NCBI GenBank assembly: GCA_902624315.1 | Contig: CACNXC010000001.1 | Span: forward strand, 62,001-126,000 | Origin: an uncultured Pelagibacteraceae bacterium | GTDB lineage: Bacteria; Pseudomonadota; Alphaproteobacteria; Pelagibacterales; Pelagibacteraceae | DNA: 64,000 nucleotides | Direction of reading: 5' to 3' | Part shown: positions 16,889-24,511 of the stretch, one piece after another | Position numbering within the stretch: the stretch's first letter is position 1 | How the letters are laid out: every line of letters begins with the position of its first letter | Made by a program: the position numbers and the translations under genes | Notes under the pieces: generated by a model | Told to the model about the DNA's origin: nothing | Database searches by the model: none | What the model saw: only the letters and a program-made list of their open reading frames with translations

Positions 16889-17942
16889 TTACATAATTAT
16901 TGGTGGTGGTTGTGCTGGCTTATCTCTAGCTTATGAATTGGAGATCCATAATAAATTAGAAAATAAAACCTTAGCAATTATCGAACCTCGACATGAATAC
17001 AAAAGAGATAAGACCTGGTCTTTTTGGAAGGTATCTGAACATAATTTTGAGGATTGTGTCATAAAAAATTGGAAAAATTTTTCAGTTAATGCGCCAAATA
17101 AAACTAATTTTCTTGAATGTGAAAATTATCCATATCAAAGCATCGATAGTGGTTTGTTTTATGAGAAAATAAATAATTCATTAAAGAAAAATAAAAATAT
17201 CTTTTTTTTAAAGGAACTGAAAGACATCAACATCAAAAATTCATTTATATTCAATAGTGTTCCTTCTATCAAAAAAGATTTTAGAAATTTATGGCAACAC
17301 TTTTGTGGAGTTGAGATAGAGACAGAGAACAATTATTTCGATGAAAACATTTTTAATCTTATGGATTTTGATTGTGATCAAAGGGAAAGTGTCCATTTTT
17401 TTTACACACTTCCCTTTTCGAAAAATAAGGCATTGATTGAAAGTACCTGGCTCTCAAAAATAAATGATGATTCTCAAAAAGATTATGATCAACAAATTAA
17501 AGAATATATCGAAAAGAAATTAAATTTAAAAAATTATAAAATTACATATGAAGAAATAGGTGCAATTCCACTTTTTTATCCATCATTTAAAAATGAAAAA
17601 AATAAAATTAATATTGGAACTGCTGGTGGTATGACAAGATTAAGTACAGGATATACCTTTTTGAATATACAAGAACATAGTAAATTTATTAGAAAAAATA
17701 TTGAAAATATTCATAATGCTAAAAAATTTGAAATCGGTAAAAAGTATCAATTTTTGGATGAAATATTTTTACGTGTTCTTGAAAAACATCCACAAAGAAT
17801 GTCGGAAATTTTTTTTAAAATGTTTCAAAGTTCACCTAAAACAATTATCAAATTTCTATCAAATAAGAGTAATTTCCTTGAAGATTTGACTATAATTTTA
17901 AAAATGCCAAAATGGATTTTTATCAAAGCTTTATTTTACTAG
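16875..17942 (+). CDS. crtY: Lycopene beta-cyclase (CrtY type)
   Basis: 355 aa from the ATG at 16875; a TTG one codon earlier is less likely. It turns lycopene into beta-carotene. The N terminus DYIIIGGGCAGLSLAYEL is the dinucleotide fold, DKTWSFW and LIESTWLSK are CrtY/CrtL motifs, and GTAGGMTRLSTGYTF near 255 is the conserved cyclase segment. The start overlaps the end of crtB by 14 bp and blh follows after 6 bp, so the cluster is one operon. Confidence 0.92.
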   Translation: MKEFDYIIIGGGCAGLSLAYELEIHNKLENKTLAIIEPRHEYKRDKTWSFWKVSEHNFEDCVIKNWKNFSVNAPNKTNFLECENYPYQSIDSGLFYEKINNSLKKNKNIFFLKELKDINIKNSFIFNSVPSIKKDFRNLWQHFCGVEIETENNYFDENIFNLMDFDCDQRESVHFFYTLPFSKNKALIESTWLSKINDDSQKDYDQQIKEYIEKKLNLKNYKITYEEIGAIPLFYPSFKNEKNKINIGTAGGMTRLSTGYTFLNIQEHSKFIRKNIENIHNAKKFEIGKKYQFLDEIFLRVLEKHPQRMSEIFFKMFQSSPKTIIKFLSNKSNFLEDLTIILKMPKWIFIKALFY

Positions 17943-17948
17943 ACCTGA

Positions 17949-18893
17949 ATGAATATTAACTTAAAAAAAATTAATCTTAATCATTCTTTCATTTTTTTTT
18001 TATTTTGTAATATTTTTTCTCTAATTATATTTAAATTCAGTAATTTTACACTATCACCGCTATTGTGTTTATTTTTAATTTTAGTTATCGGCGTATCACA
18101 CGGCTCTTTAGACCACTTAAAAGGAGAGAAACTTTTTAAAATTTTAAAAATAAATAATGTTTCTCTTTTTTATTTTACATACACATTAATAGCATCGATT
18201 GTGATAGTCTTTTGGATTTTAATTCCTTCTATTTCATTAATAATATTTTTATTTGTTGCCTCATACCATTTTGGAAAAGAAGATACTCAATTTTTAATTA
18301 TTAATGAAACATTTTCAATTCAAATATTATATTTTTTAAAAGGAAGTCTAATAATTTTAGCACCTATTTTTTTTCATTTTGACGAAACCATATCTTTGTT
18401 TAAATTATTACTTGTTGATAATGAAAATTTTTACTCAAGTTTGGGGTATATAGAAAATAACAAATTAATACTCTTAGGAATAATTATAAGTTCTATTGCA
18501 AGTATTATTTTGTTCGTAAAAGAATTCAATTTTAAGAATTTAACTATTTTTTTTGATTATTTTTCTATTTTGATCCTAAATTATTATCTATCACCTTTAG
18601 TCGCGTTTACTGCCTATTTTTGTTTTTTACATTCAATAAGACATAGCATTTCATTAATAGATGAATTGGATGGTGATAATATTAAAAATGGCTTGAAAAT
18701 TTTTATAAAGAAAGCACTACCTCTAACTATTTTAACTGCTTCTTTTTGTTTAATATGTCTATATTTGCTTAATTATAAATTTGATTTTAATAGTTCAATT
18801 ATTAAAATCATTTTTATAGGTTTGGCGTCTTTAACTTTTCCGCATATATTGCTGGAATATTTAATTGAAAAAAATGAAAAACAAAGAAATTAA
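17949..18893 (+). CDS. blh: Beta-carotene 15,15'-dioxygenase, Brp/Blh family
   Basis: 314 aa integral membrane protein with about eight hydrophobic segments. It cleaves beta-carotene into two retinal molecules. The family His motifs are visible: GVSHGSLDHLKG, ASYHFGKED, CFLHSIRHS and FPHILLEYL, which should form the iron site. Its place directly after crtY completes a phytoene-to-retinal pathway, the standard supply for proteorhodopsin in marine bacteria. The rhodopsin gene itself is not in the window. The 3' end overlaps ispH by 20 bp. Confidence 0.93.
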   Translation: MNINLKKINLNHSFIFFLFCNIFSLIIFKFSNFTLSPLLCLFLILVIGVSHGSLDHLKGEKLFKILKINNVSLFYFTYTLIASIVIVFWILIPSISLIIFLFVASYHFGKEDTQFLIINETFSIQILYFLKGSLIILAPIFFHFDETISLFKLLLVDNENFYSSLGYIENNKLILLGIIISSIASIILFVKEFNFKNLTIFFDYFSILILNYYLSPLVAFTAYFCFLHSIRHSISLIDELDGDNIKNGLKIFIKKALPLTILTASFCLICLYLLNYKFDFNSSIIKIIFIGLASLTFPHILLEYLIEKNEKQRN

Positions 18894-19818
18894 AATACTA
18901 TTATCTGCTCCAAGAGGTTTTTGTGCTGGTGTTGAAAGGGCAATAGAAATTGTAGAAAAAGCTATACAAAAATATGGTGTTCCAGTTTATGTACGCCACG
19001 AGATTGTTCATAATAAATTTGTTGTTGATGACTTAAAAAAAAAAGGTGCCATATTTGTCGAAGAACTAGAGGAAATAAAAGATAAAACAAGACCTGTGAT
19101 TTTTTCTGCACATGGCGTTCCAAAAAAAGTTCCCTCTGAAGCTGAAAATTTTAAGATGACATACGTTGATGCTACCTGTCCATTAGTATCTAAAGTTCAT
19201 AGAGAAGCTGAAAATCTTTATAAGATGGGTTATCACTTAATTCTTATTGGACATCAAAATCATCCCGAAGTAATTGGCACAATGGGACAATTACCAGAGG
19301 GATCAATAGATCTCATTCAAAATGAAGAGGAAGCTAAAAAATATAAATTTGAAAAAAATAAAAATTTAGCATTTGTTACTCAAACAACTTTATCTGTTGA
19401 TGATACAAGAGATATAATTGAGGTTCTAAAAGAAAGGTTTCCTGGTATTCGTGAGCCACAAAAGGAAGACATATGTTACGCTACAACAAATAGACAAATG
19501 GCAGTAAAAAATATTGCGAAAAATTGTGATATGTTTTTTGTAATAGGAAGTAGAAATTCCTCAAATTCAGTAAGGCTTGTAGAAGTTGCAAAAAAATCAG
19601 GTTGTCTTAACGCTCACCTTATTCACTCTCAAAGTGAAATACCATATGATTTAATTGAAAATTCAAACACTATTGGAATTTCTTCTGGGGCCTCTGCGCC
19701 TGAAATACTTGTAGAAAACTTCATAGAAAACCTAAAAAAGAAATTTAGTGTCTCCATAGATGAAGTGGAAATAATTAAAGAAGATGTTGTTTTCAAAGTT
19801 CCTAAAAAATTAAATTAG
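18874..19818 (+). CDS. ispH: 4-hydroxy-3-methylbut-2-enyl diphosphate reductase
   Basis: 314 aa from the ATG at 18874; a TTG three codons upstream is the alternative. This last MEP-pathway enzyme makes IPP and DMAPP. The three cluster-binding Cys lie in APRGFCAGVERA (C17), VDATCPLVSKVHREA and DICYATTNRQMAV. The His residues in RHEIVHNKF and GHQNHPEV are conserved substrate contacts. It overlaps blh, so precursor synthesis and retinal formation share an operon. thrB starts immediately after its stop. Confidence 0.96.
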   Translation: MKNKEIKILLSAPRGFCAGVERAIEIVEKAIQKYGVPVYVRHEIVHNKFVVDDLKKKGAIFVEELEEIKDKTRPVIFSAHGVPKKVPSEAENFKMTYVDATCPLVSKVHREAENLYKMGYHLILIGHQNHPEVIGTMGQLPEGSIDLIQNEEEAKKYKFEKNKNLAFVTQTTLSVDDTRDIIEVLKERFPGIREPQKEDICYATTNRQMAVKNIAKNCDMFFVIGSRNSSNSVRLVEVAKKSGCLNAHLIHSQSEIPYDLIENSNTIGISSGASAPEILVENFIENLKKKFSVSIDEVEIIKEDVVFKVPKKLN

Positions 19819-20784
19819 ATGGCCGTCTATACTAAGATTAATAAAAAGGATTTATCCTTTATAAATAAAAAATTTGATATTGAAAATTTTCAATATTTCA
19901 AAGGAATAAAACAAGGTATTGAGAATACGAATTATTTACTCAAATCAAAAAATAAAAAATATATTCTCACTATTTTTGAAAAAAGAGTATTAAAAAAAGA
20001 AATACCTTTTTTTATGAAATTGATGGATCAACTAAATGATCTAAAGATAAGATGTCCAAAACCATTGAAAAATCGTGATGGGAAATATCTATTTAAAATC
20101 AAGAATAAGGTAGCTTGTGTTGTTTCATTTCTTGATGGAAAAGATAAAAAAAATCTCACTTTGAAAAATTGTTATGATATTGGAAAAACTGTAGCTCAAA
20201 TGCACTCATCCTCAAAAAAAATAAAATTGTTTAGAAAAAATTCAATGAACATAAAAAATTTAAATCCATTATTAAAAAGTATTAAATTTAAATCAAAAAA
20301 ATTTATTAATTTAGAAAAATTTCTAAAAAGTAATTTTAGAGAAATTAAAAATAAATGGCCTAAAAAATTGCCAAATGGAATAATACATGGTGATCTTTTT
20401 ATAGATAATATATTTTTTAAAAGAAATAAGATCTCTGGAATTATTGATTTTTATTTTGCCGCAAATGATTATTTTATGTATGAAATAGCAATATGTATCA
20501 ACGCTCTTTGTTTTGATAAGAAAAAATCGCAATTTAAATTAAATAAAAAAAAGGTTAAAAATTTAATTAGAGGATATGAGGGTATTAAAAAATTCTCTAT
20601 TATCGAGAAAAAATCATTGAATATTTTATGCCGAGCTGCTGCGATAAGATATTTTCTTACAAGACTTTACGACTACACAAATACTCCAAAAACTGCTTTG
20701 ATAAAAATTAAGGACCCAAGAGAATATTATCAAAAAATGGTAATTCACAATAATTTAAAAAACTATAGGGATTATTTAATTTAA
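19819..20784 (+). CDS. thrB: Homoserine kinase (ThrB, choline kinase-like fold)
   Basis: 321 aa. This is the aminoglycoside/choline-kinase-type homoserine kinase of alphaproteobacteria, not the GHMP type. GIENTNYLL near 36-44 and the catalytic loop IIHGDLFIDNIFF followed by GIIDFYFA are diagnostic. It phosphorylates homoserine for threonine synthase; thrC is in the window at 22.5-23.8 kb on the other strand. It starts directly after ispH, and its stop overlaps rnhA by 1 bp. The ispH-thrB-rnhA order is common in alphaproteobacteria. Confidence 0.94.
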   Translation: MAVYTKINKKDLSFINKKFDIENFQYFKGIKQGIENTNYLLKSKNKKYILTIFEKRVLKKEIPFFMKLMDQLNDLKIRCPKPLKNRDGKYLFKIKNKVACVVSFLDGKDKKNLTLKNCYDIGKTVAQMHSSSKKIKLFRKNSMNIKNLNPLLKSIKFKSKKFINLEKFLKSNFREIKNKWPKKLPNGIIHGDLFIDNIFFKRNKISGIIDFYFAANDYFMYEIAICINALCFDKKKSQFKLNKKKVKNLIRGYEGIKKFSIIEKKSLNILCRAAAIRYFLTRLYDYTNTPKTALIKIKDPREYYQKMVIHNNLKNYRDYLI

Positions 20785-21206
20785 TGATTAAAATTTATAC
20801 TGATGGTTCATGTCTTGGTAATCCTGGCAATGGTGGTTGGGCAGCAATAATATTAAATGACGGGAAAAAAACTGAACTCAAAGGAAGTAAAAAAGATACG
20901 ACAAATAATCAGATGGAATTATTAGCACCTATAGAAGCTCTTAAAAAAATTCCAAAAGGAAGTAAAGTTCAAATTTTTACTGACTCTAAATATGTAAAGT
21001 CTGGAATAACAGAATGGATACACAATTGGAAAAAAAATGGATGGAAAACTGCAAACAAAAAAGAGGTAAGCAATAAAGCACTTTGGACAGAATTAGATCT
21101 ATTAAATAATGAGTTTGAAATAAGTTGGAACTGGGTAAAAGCCCATTCAACTGATGAATTGAATAATGAAGTAGATTTACTTGCTAGAGATGCTGCCAAC
21201 TTGTAA
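20784..21206 (+). CDS. rnhA: Ribonuclease HI
   Basis: 140 aa. The catalytic DEDD residues are seen in IYTDGSCLGNPGNGGWA, NNQMELLAPIEAL, IFTDSKYVKSGI and ELNNEVDLLARDAA. The basic handle (IHNWKKNGWKTANKKEV) is present, so substrate binding should be normal. It removes RNA from RNA-DNA hybrids. It is the last gene of the plus-strand run that begins with the retinal operon; a GC-rich repeat starts 3 bp after its stop. Confidence 0.97.
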   Translation: MIKIYTDGSCLGNPGNGGWAAIILNDGKKTELKGSKKDTTNNQMELLAPIEALKKIPKGSKVQIFTDSKYVKSGITEWIHNWKKNGWKTANKKEVSNKALWTELDLLNNEFEISWNWVKAHSTDELNNEVDLLARDAANL

Positions 21207-21209
21207 TTG

Positions 21210-21233
21210 GGCACCTGGCAACAGAACGCCCCT
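21210..21233 (+). repeat. GC-rich direct repeat, copy 1
   Basis: A 24-bp element starting GGCACCTGGCAACAGAAC that matches copy 2 (21963-21986) at 20 of 24 positions in the same orientation. It is far richer in GC than its surroundings. GGGC at 21209-21212 can pair with GCCC at 21228-21231, leaving a 15-nt loop. It lies just after rnhA and downstream of the lipoprotein gene. Function unknown. Confidence 0.7.
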
Positions 21234-21325
21234 TCTCATTTGTTAATTTAGTTTGCAGTATCAACGTCATTTGAAAAATACAACTAAGGGATTCGGAATG
21301 TGTTCAGAATTAAAATTTTAAATTT
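21234..21325. other. Intergenic region between copy 1 repeat and lipoprotein gene
   Basis: About 90 bp with no ORF. One GANTC site (GATTC, 21290-21294) is present. The AT-rich right end contains AATT/TTAA-type runs but no stem followed by a T-tract, so no terminator can be supported for either the plus-strand rnhA or the minus-strand lipoprotein transcript. Confidence 0.5.
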
Positions 21326-21829
21326 TTATCTTGGATATGTTAATGGACAAATAGAAGTTGAGCTTACTGTTAATGCTTTCGGTCCACCCATTGCATTAGG
21401 ATAACTACATATTTTGGTAAAACCAGAAATGTTATGATTATGAGTTAATGGACATATTGACGTTGAAGGCACAGTAATTGCAGATTGCCCGCCAACACCA
21501 TTATAATAACAAACTTTTGTAAAACCTGTTGAGGTTGAATATCCGGTGCTTGTAGTTGGTGTTGGAGTGCTTAATGCTTGACCTAAGCTTATTAATCCTT
21601 CTGTAACTCTTTTGTCTCTTAAAGCTTTTGCCATGTATGGAGAACAATCAAGATTTCTTCTCATAATTGATGCTCTTCTATCAGGTTGCCAAATATTATA
21701 ATCAGGTAAATTAAAATAGTCATAGCAAAGTTTAGATGCAGGCTGAGAGTCATATTTCATAGCTGCTTCTTGTGCAGTCATGCAGCCATTAAGACCTAAA
21801 AAAATTATTACTAAAAGTAATTTTCTCAT
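21326..21829 (-). CDS. Putative lipoprotein with two C-terminal Cys-containing repeats
   Basis: 167 aa from the ATG at 21829, chosen because MRKLLLVIIFLGLNGC is a clean lipoprotein signal with lipobox LNGC; an ATG five codons upstream is possible. The mature N-terminal half contains YDYFNLPDYNIWQPDRRASI, not recognised beyond lineage-type hypothetical proteins. The C-terminal half has two 28-residue tandem units, GFTKVCYYN...STSICPLT and GFTKICSYPN...STSICPLT, each with two Cys that could form a disulfide. A Thr/Ser/Pro linker separates the halves. The gene stands alone between direct repeats, with three GANTC sites just upstream. Function unknown. Confidence 0.75.
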   Translation of the reverse strand: MRKLLLVIIFLGLNGCMTAQEAAMKYDSQPASKLCYDYFNLPDYNIWQPDRRASIMRRNLDCSPYMAKALRDKRVTEGLISLGQALSTPTPTTSTGYSTSTGFTKVCYYNGVGGQSAITVPSTSICPLTHNHNISGFTKICSYPNAMGGPKALTVSSTSICPLTYPR

Positions 21830-21861
21830 GAATAATTTTACCAACTTAAAAGTTAAATTAC

Positions 21862-21883
21862 GAGTCGATTTTGACTCAGAATC
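21862..21883 (-). promoter_or_regulatory. Cluster of three GANTC sites upstream of the lipoprotein gene
   Basis: GAGTC (21862-21866), GACTC (21873-21877) and GAATC (21879-21883) lie within 22 bp, 33-54 bp upstream of the lipoprotein ATG. The first two form an inverted repeat, GAGTC-gatttt-GACTC. By position this is the promoter region. Since the window encodes a CcrM-type enzyme, methylation-sensitive transcription is a reasonable inference. Confidence 0.5.
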
Positions 21884-21962
21884 TATTCAGAATTATTGCA
21901 AAATTCACGTAATTTAATTACTGCTAATTGCTGAAATATAAGGATTATTGAAACAAAGTTCA

Positions 21963-21986
21963 GGCACCTAACAACAGAACTGCCCT
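21963..21986 (+). repeat. GC-rich direct repeat, copy 2
   Basis: Second copy of the 24-bp element, starting GGCACCTAACAACAGAAC. The differences from copy 1 are in the loop (AA for GG) and at positions 19-20, where a GGCA/TGCC stem replaces the GGGC/GCCC stem of copy 1, so the hairpin potential is kept. It lies 2 bp from the end of the minus-strand peroxiredoxin gene and upstream of the lipoprotein gene. Confidence 0.7.
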
Positions 21987-21988
21987 AC

Positions 21989-22478
21989 CTAGATTAAATT
22001 ATTTAATAAGTTTTCTGCTGAAGTTAAACCACATTCTTTAGTTTCTTTTTCAACATGGATATTAACAACTGTAAAATTTTCAATCACCATTAAATAACGA
22101 TTTGATCTAATTCCCATTCCTTTTGAATTACGATCAACTTCCGCGCCAATTGCTTTCGTAAATAACAAATACGGATCAGATAACATTTTAATTTTATCTC
22201 CAGTATTATTAACCTCCCCCCAGCCATTCATCACATAAGGATCATTTACTGATAAACAAAATATATTTTGTATTCCTTTTGCTTTGATTTTATCTGCATT
22301 TGTTACAAAACCTGGTAAGTGAAGTTTGGAGCAAGTTGACGTAAATGCCCCAGGTAAACCAAATAAAACAACTTTACCATCACCAATAGTTTCCCTTAAT
22401 TTGTTTTTTTTGAGGCTCTCCATCAACAAGTTGAAAAATTTCTGTATCTGGAAGTTGATCTTTTATTTTAATTTTCAT
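21989..22478 (-). pseudogene. Peroxiredoxin (Prx5-like) with a frameshift in an A8 run
   Basis: Translation from the ATG at 22478, which overlaps the thrC stop as ATGA, gives MKIKIKDQLPDTEIFQLVDG, a normal peroxiredoxin N terminus. After the run of eight A (complement of 22404-22411) this frame leaves homology. The +/-1 frame continues as KLRETIGDGKVVLFGLPGAF and contains the peroxidatic Cys motif GAFTSTCSKLHLPGF, running to the stop at 21989. Seven or ten A would restore one frame. Downstream motifs (SVNDPYVMNGW, MLSDP) are intact, so the gene looks otherwise functional. Sequencing or assembly error, recent mutation, or slippage on the A-run are all possible. The unshifted downstream ORF starts at 22429. 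Confidence 0.85.
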
Positions 22479-23848
22479 ATCGAATTCATTACATATTTTT
22501 TAACTTTTTCAATATCATTTGAAAGAAGTTCAAATTTTTCTTTTCTGTCATTAACATATTTAAGACTTTCTGGTAAATTTTCAGTTTTTGATATTGCATC
22601 TTCTATTGCTTTTGGAAATTTACATGGGTGAGCAGTTGATAATACAACACAATTTTTTTCCAATCCTAATTTTCTTACAGCACCAATACCTACTGCAGTA
22701 TGCGGATCCACTACCATCTGATGTTCATCATTGATAGTTTTTATCATTTCAACAGTTTCTTTTTCATCAAGCATTTCAGATATAAAATTCTTTTTAATTT
22801 TATCTAAGTCGTTTTTATCAATTTTATAAGTGTTATTTTTTATTTCGCCCATTACATCTTTTGTAACTTCTGAGTTACAATCTTTGACGTCGTATAAAAG
22901 CCTCTCAAAATTACTTGCTATTTGTATATCCATACTTGGAGTATTTGTTTCCTCTACTTTCTTTTGACTATAATCACCACCAGATATAGCTCTGTGCAGT
23001 ATGTCATTTTTATTAGTAGCTACGATTAGTTTATCAATTGGAAGACCTAGTTTTTTGGCTAAATAACCAGCGTAAATATCACCAAAGTTTCCTGTTGGAA
23101 CAGAAAAAGATAGTGGTTGGCCGTTTCCAATTTTAAAGTAAGCATAAAAATAATACACCGATTGAGCAACTATTCTTGCCCAATTAATTGAATTTACACC
23201 CGACATATTAATTGCTTTAGAAAATTTTTCGTCATTAAACATTGCTTTTACTAAATTTTGGCAATCGTCAAAATTACCCTCCACTGCAATGTTAAATACA
23301 TTTCTCTCTTCATGTATTGTCATTAATCTTCTCTGTACTGGCGAAATTTTATTGTTGGGATGTAAGACAAAAACATTTAAATTATTTTTTCCCTTTAAAG
23401 CGTCTATGGCAGCAGCACCCGTATCACCTGAAGTTGCAACAATTATATTAATTTTTTTTTGATCACGGCCTAAATGATATTGATAAAAATTACCTATTAG
23501 TTGCATTGCAATATCTTTAAATGCAAGTGTAGGTCCATGAAATAATTCTAATACTTTTAAATTTCCTAGATCTGATATTTTAACAACATCGTCGGATCTG
23601 AAATTTGAATATGATTTTGAAATCAAAGAGATTAGATCATTTTTAGACATGAAATCTCCTATAAATGGATAAATTATTTCAGCAGCCAAATTATTGTAAC
23701 TCAGGTTTTTTAGATTATCTAATTCTTCCTTTTTAAGGGGTTTAATTAATTTAGGAACAAATAATCCCCCATCATCTGCCAAACCTTTGAGGAAAACATC
23801 TTTAAAAGTAAAGTTTTTCTGATTATTTCTTGTACTGATATAATTCAT
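22475..23848 (-). CDS. thrC: Threonine synthase
   Basis: 457 aa PLP enzyme that converts phosphohomoserine to threonine. The PLP Lys is in LELFHGPTLAFKDIAMQ (about K111). ATSGDTGAAAIDAL is the Ser/Thr phosphate-binding loop and FSVPTGNFGDIYAGYLAKK the cofactor glycine loop. It belongs to the long (fungal/E. coli-like) type by length. It follows surf1 directly in the cytochrome oxidase operon, as in other alphaproteobacteria, and its stop overlaps the peroxiredoxin start by 4 bp. Homoserine kinase is at 19.8 kb. Confidence 0.96.
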   Translation of the reverse strand: MNYISTRNNQKNFTFKDVFLKGLADDGGLFVPKLIKPLKKEELDNLKNLSYNNLAAEIIYPFIGDFMSKNDLISLISKSYSNFRSDDVVKISDLGNLKVLELFHGPTLAFKDIAMQLIGNFYQYHLGRDQKKINIIVATSGDTGAAAIDALKGKNNLNVFVLHPNNKISPVQRRLMTIHEERNVFNIAVEGNFDDCQNLVKAMFNDEKFSKAINMSGVNSINWARIVAQSVYYFYAYFKIGNGQPLSFSVPTGNFGDIYAGYLAKKLGLPIDKLIVATNKNDILHRAISGGDYSQKKVEETNTPSMDIQIASNFERLLYDVKDCNSEVTKDVMGEIKNNTYKIDKNDLDKIKKNFISEMLDEKETVEMIKTINDEHQMVVDPHTAVGIGAVRKLGLEKNCVVLSTAHPCKFPKAIEDAISKTENLPESLKYVNDRKEKFELLSNDIEKVKKYVMNSI

Positions 23849-24502
23849 TTAATAATTCTTTTTTCTAAAATATAGATATAGCAAAAGAATTGAAATCGCT
23901 AATGAAAACCATGTCATTGCATATTTTTTATGATTGTTAGAAATATTAGCGGTAATTTTTTTTGGTCTAGGAAACTGATAATTTCCATCTAAATATATTA
24001 TGTACTTAGAAAATTCTTTACCAGTAAATTTAGAGATATCTTCTCTATTCAAACTAAACCAGTAATTTTCTTTTATATCATTATCTGGTTTAAATATATT
24101 TTTTCTTCCCTGTGTTTTAAGAGTTCCTTCTATATTATTTTGATCGATAATATTTATCTCTGGCGTGTCTTTTTTTTCAAATGGTATCCATCCTCTATTA
24201 AGTAAATAATTTTCACCATCTATTAAAATTGGATTTAAAACTTCAAACCCGGGTGTTCCAGAGTCATTTAAATTATATAAGTAAATTTGTTTCTCAAAAT
24301 CAACGCGACCTGACGTTTTGATTTTGAGAAAATTTTGTTGATTAGATTGTGAAAGTTGAACTGGTGGATTTTTTAATGAATTTTCAATTTCTAATATGAG
24401 ATTGTTCTTCCAATTTAAACGAATAATCTGCCAAGTGCCTAAAGCAATAAAAACAAAAATAAAAAATATGATAAAAACTGAAAATAAAAATTTATGTTTC
24501 AA
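23849..24502 (-). CDS. SURF1 family cytochrome oxidase assembly protein
   Basis: 217 aa with the typical two-anchor layout: one transmembrane helix at about 5-22 (LFSVFIIFFIFVFIALGTWQ) and one at about 193-212, with a soluble loop between them. GTWQIIRLNWK, LLNRGWIPF and the C-terminal KKYAMTWFSLAIS are SURF1 signatures. SURF1 (Shy1) helps insert haem a into subunit I of cytochrome c oxidase, matching its place after ctaE. thrC starts immediately after its stop. Confidence 0.93.
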   Translation of the reverse strand: MKHKFLFSVFIIFFIFVFIALGTWQIIRLNWKNNLILEIENSLKNPPVQLSQSNQQNFLKIKTSGRVDFEKQIYLYNLNDSGTPGFEVLNPILIDGENYLLNRGWIPFEKKDTPEINIIDQNNIEGTLKTQGRKNIFKPDNDIKENYWFSLNREDISKFTGKEFSKYIIYLDGNYQFPRPKKITANISNNHKKYAMTWFSLAISILLLYLYFRKKNY

Positions 24503-24511
24503 GGTTCAAAA

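Noticed and set aside
17949-18893. Possible proteorhodopsin gene in the retinal operon
   Set aside because: The membrane protein has Blh His motifs and no retinal-binding Lys in a seventh helix context; it is the carotene cleavage enzyme.
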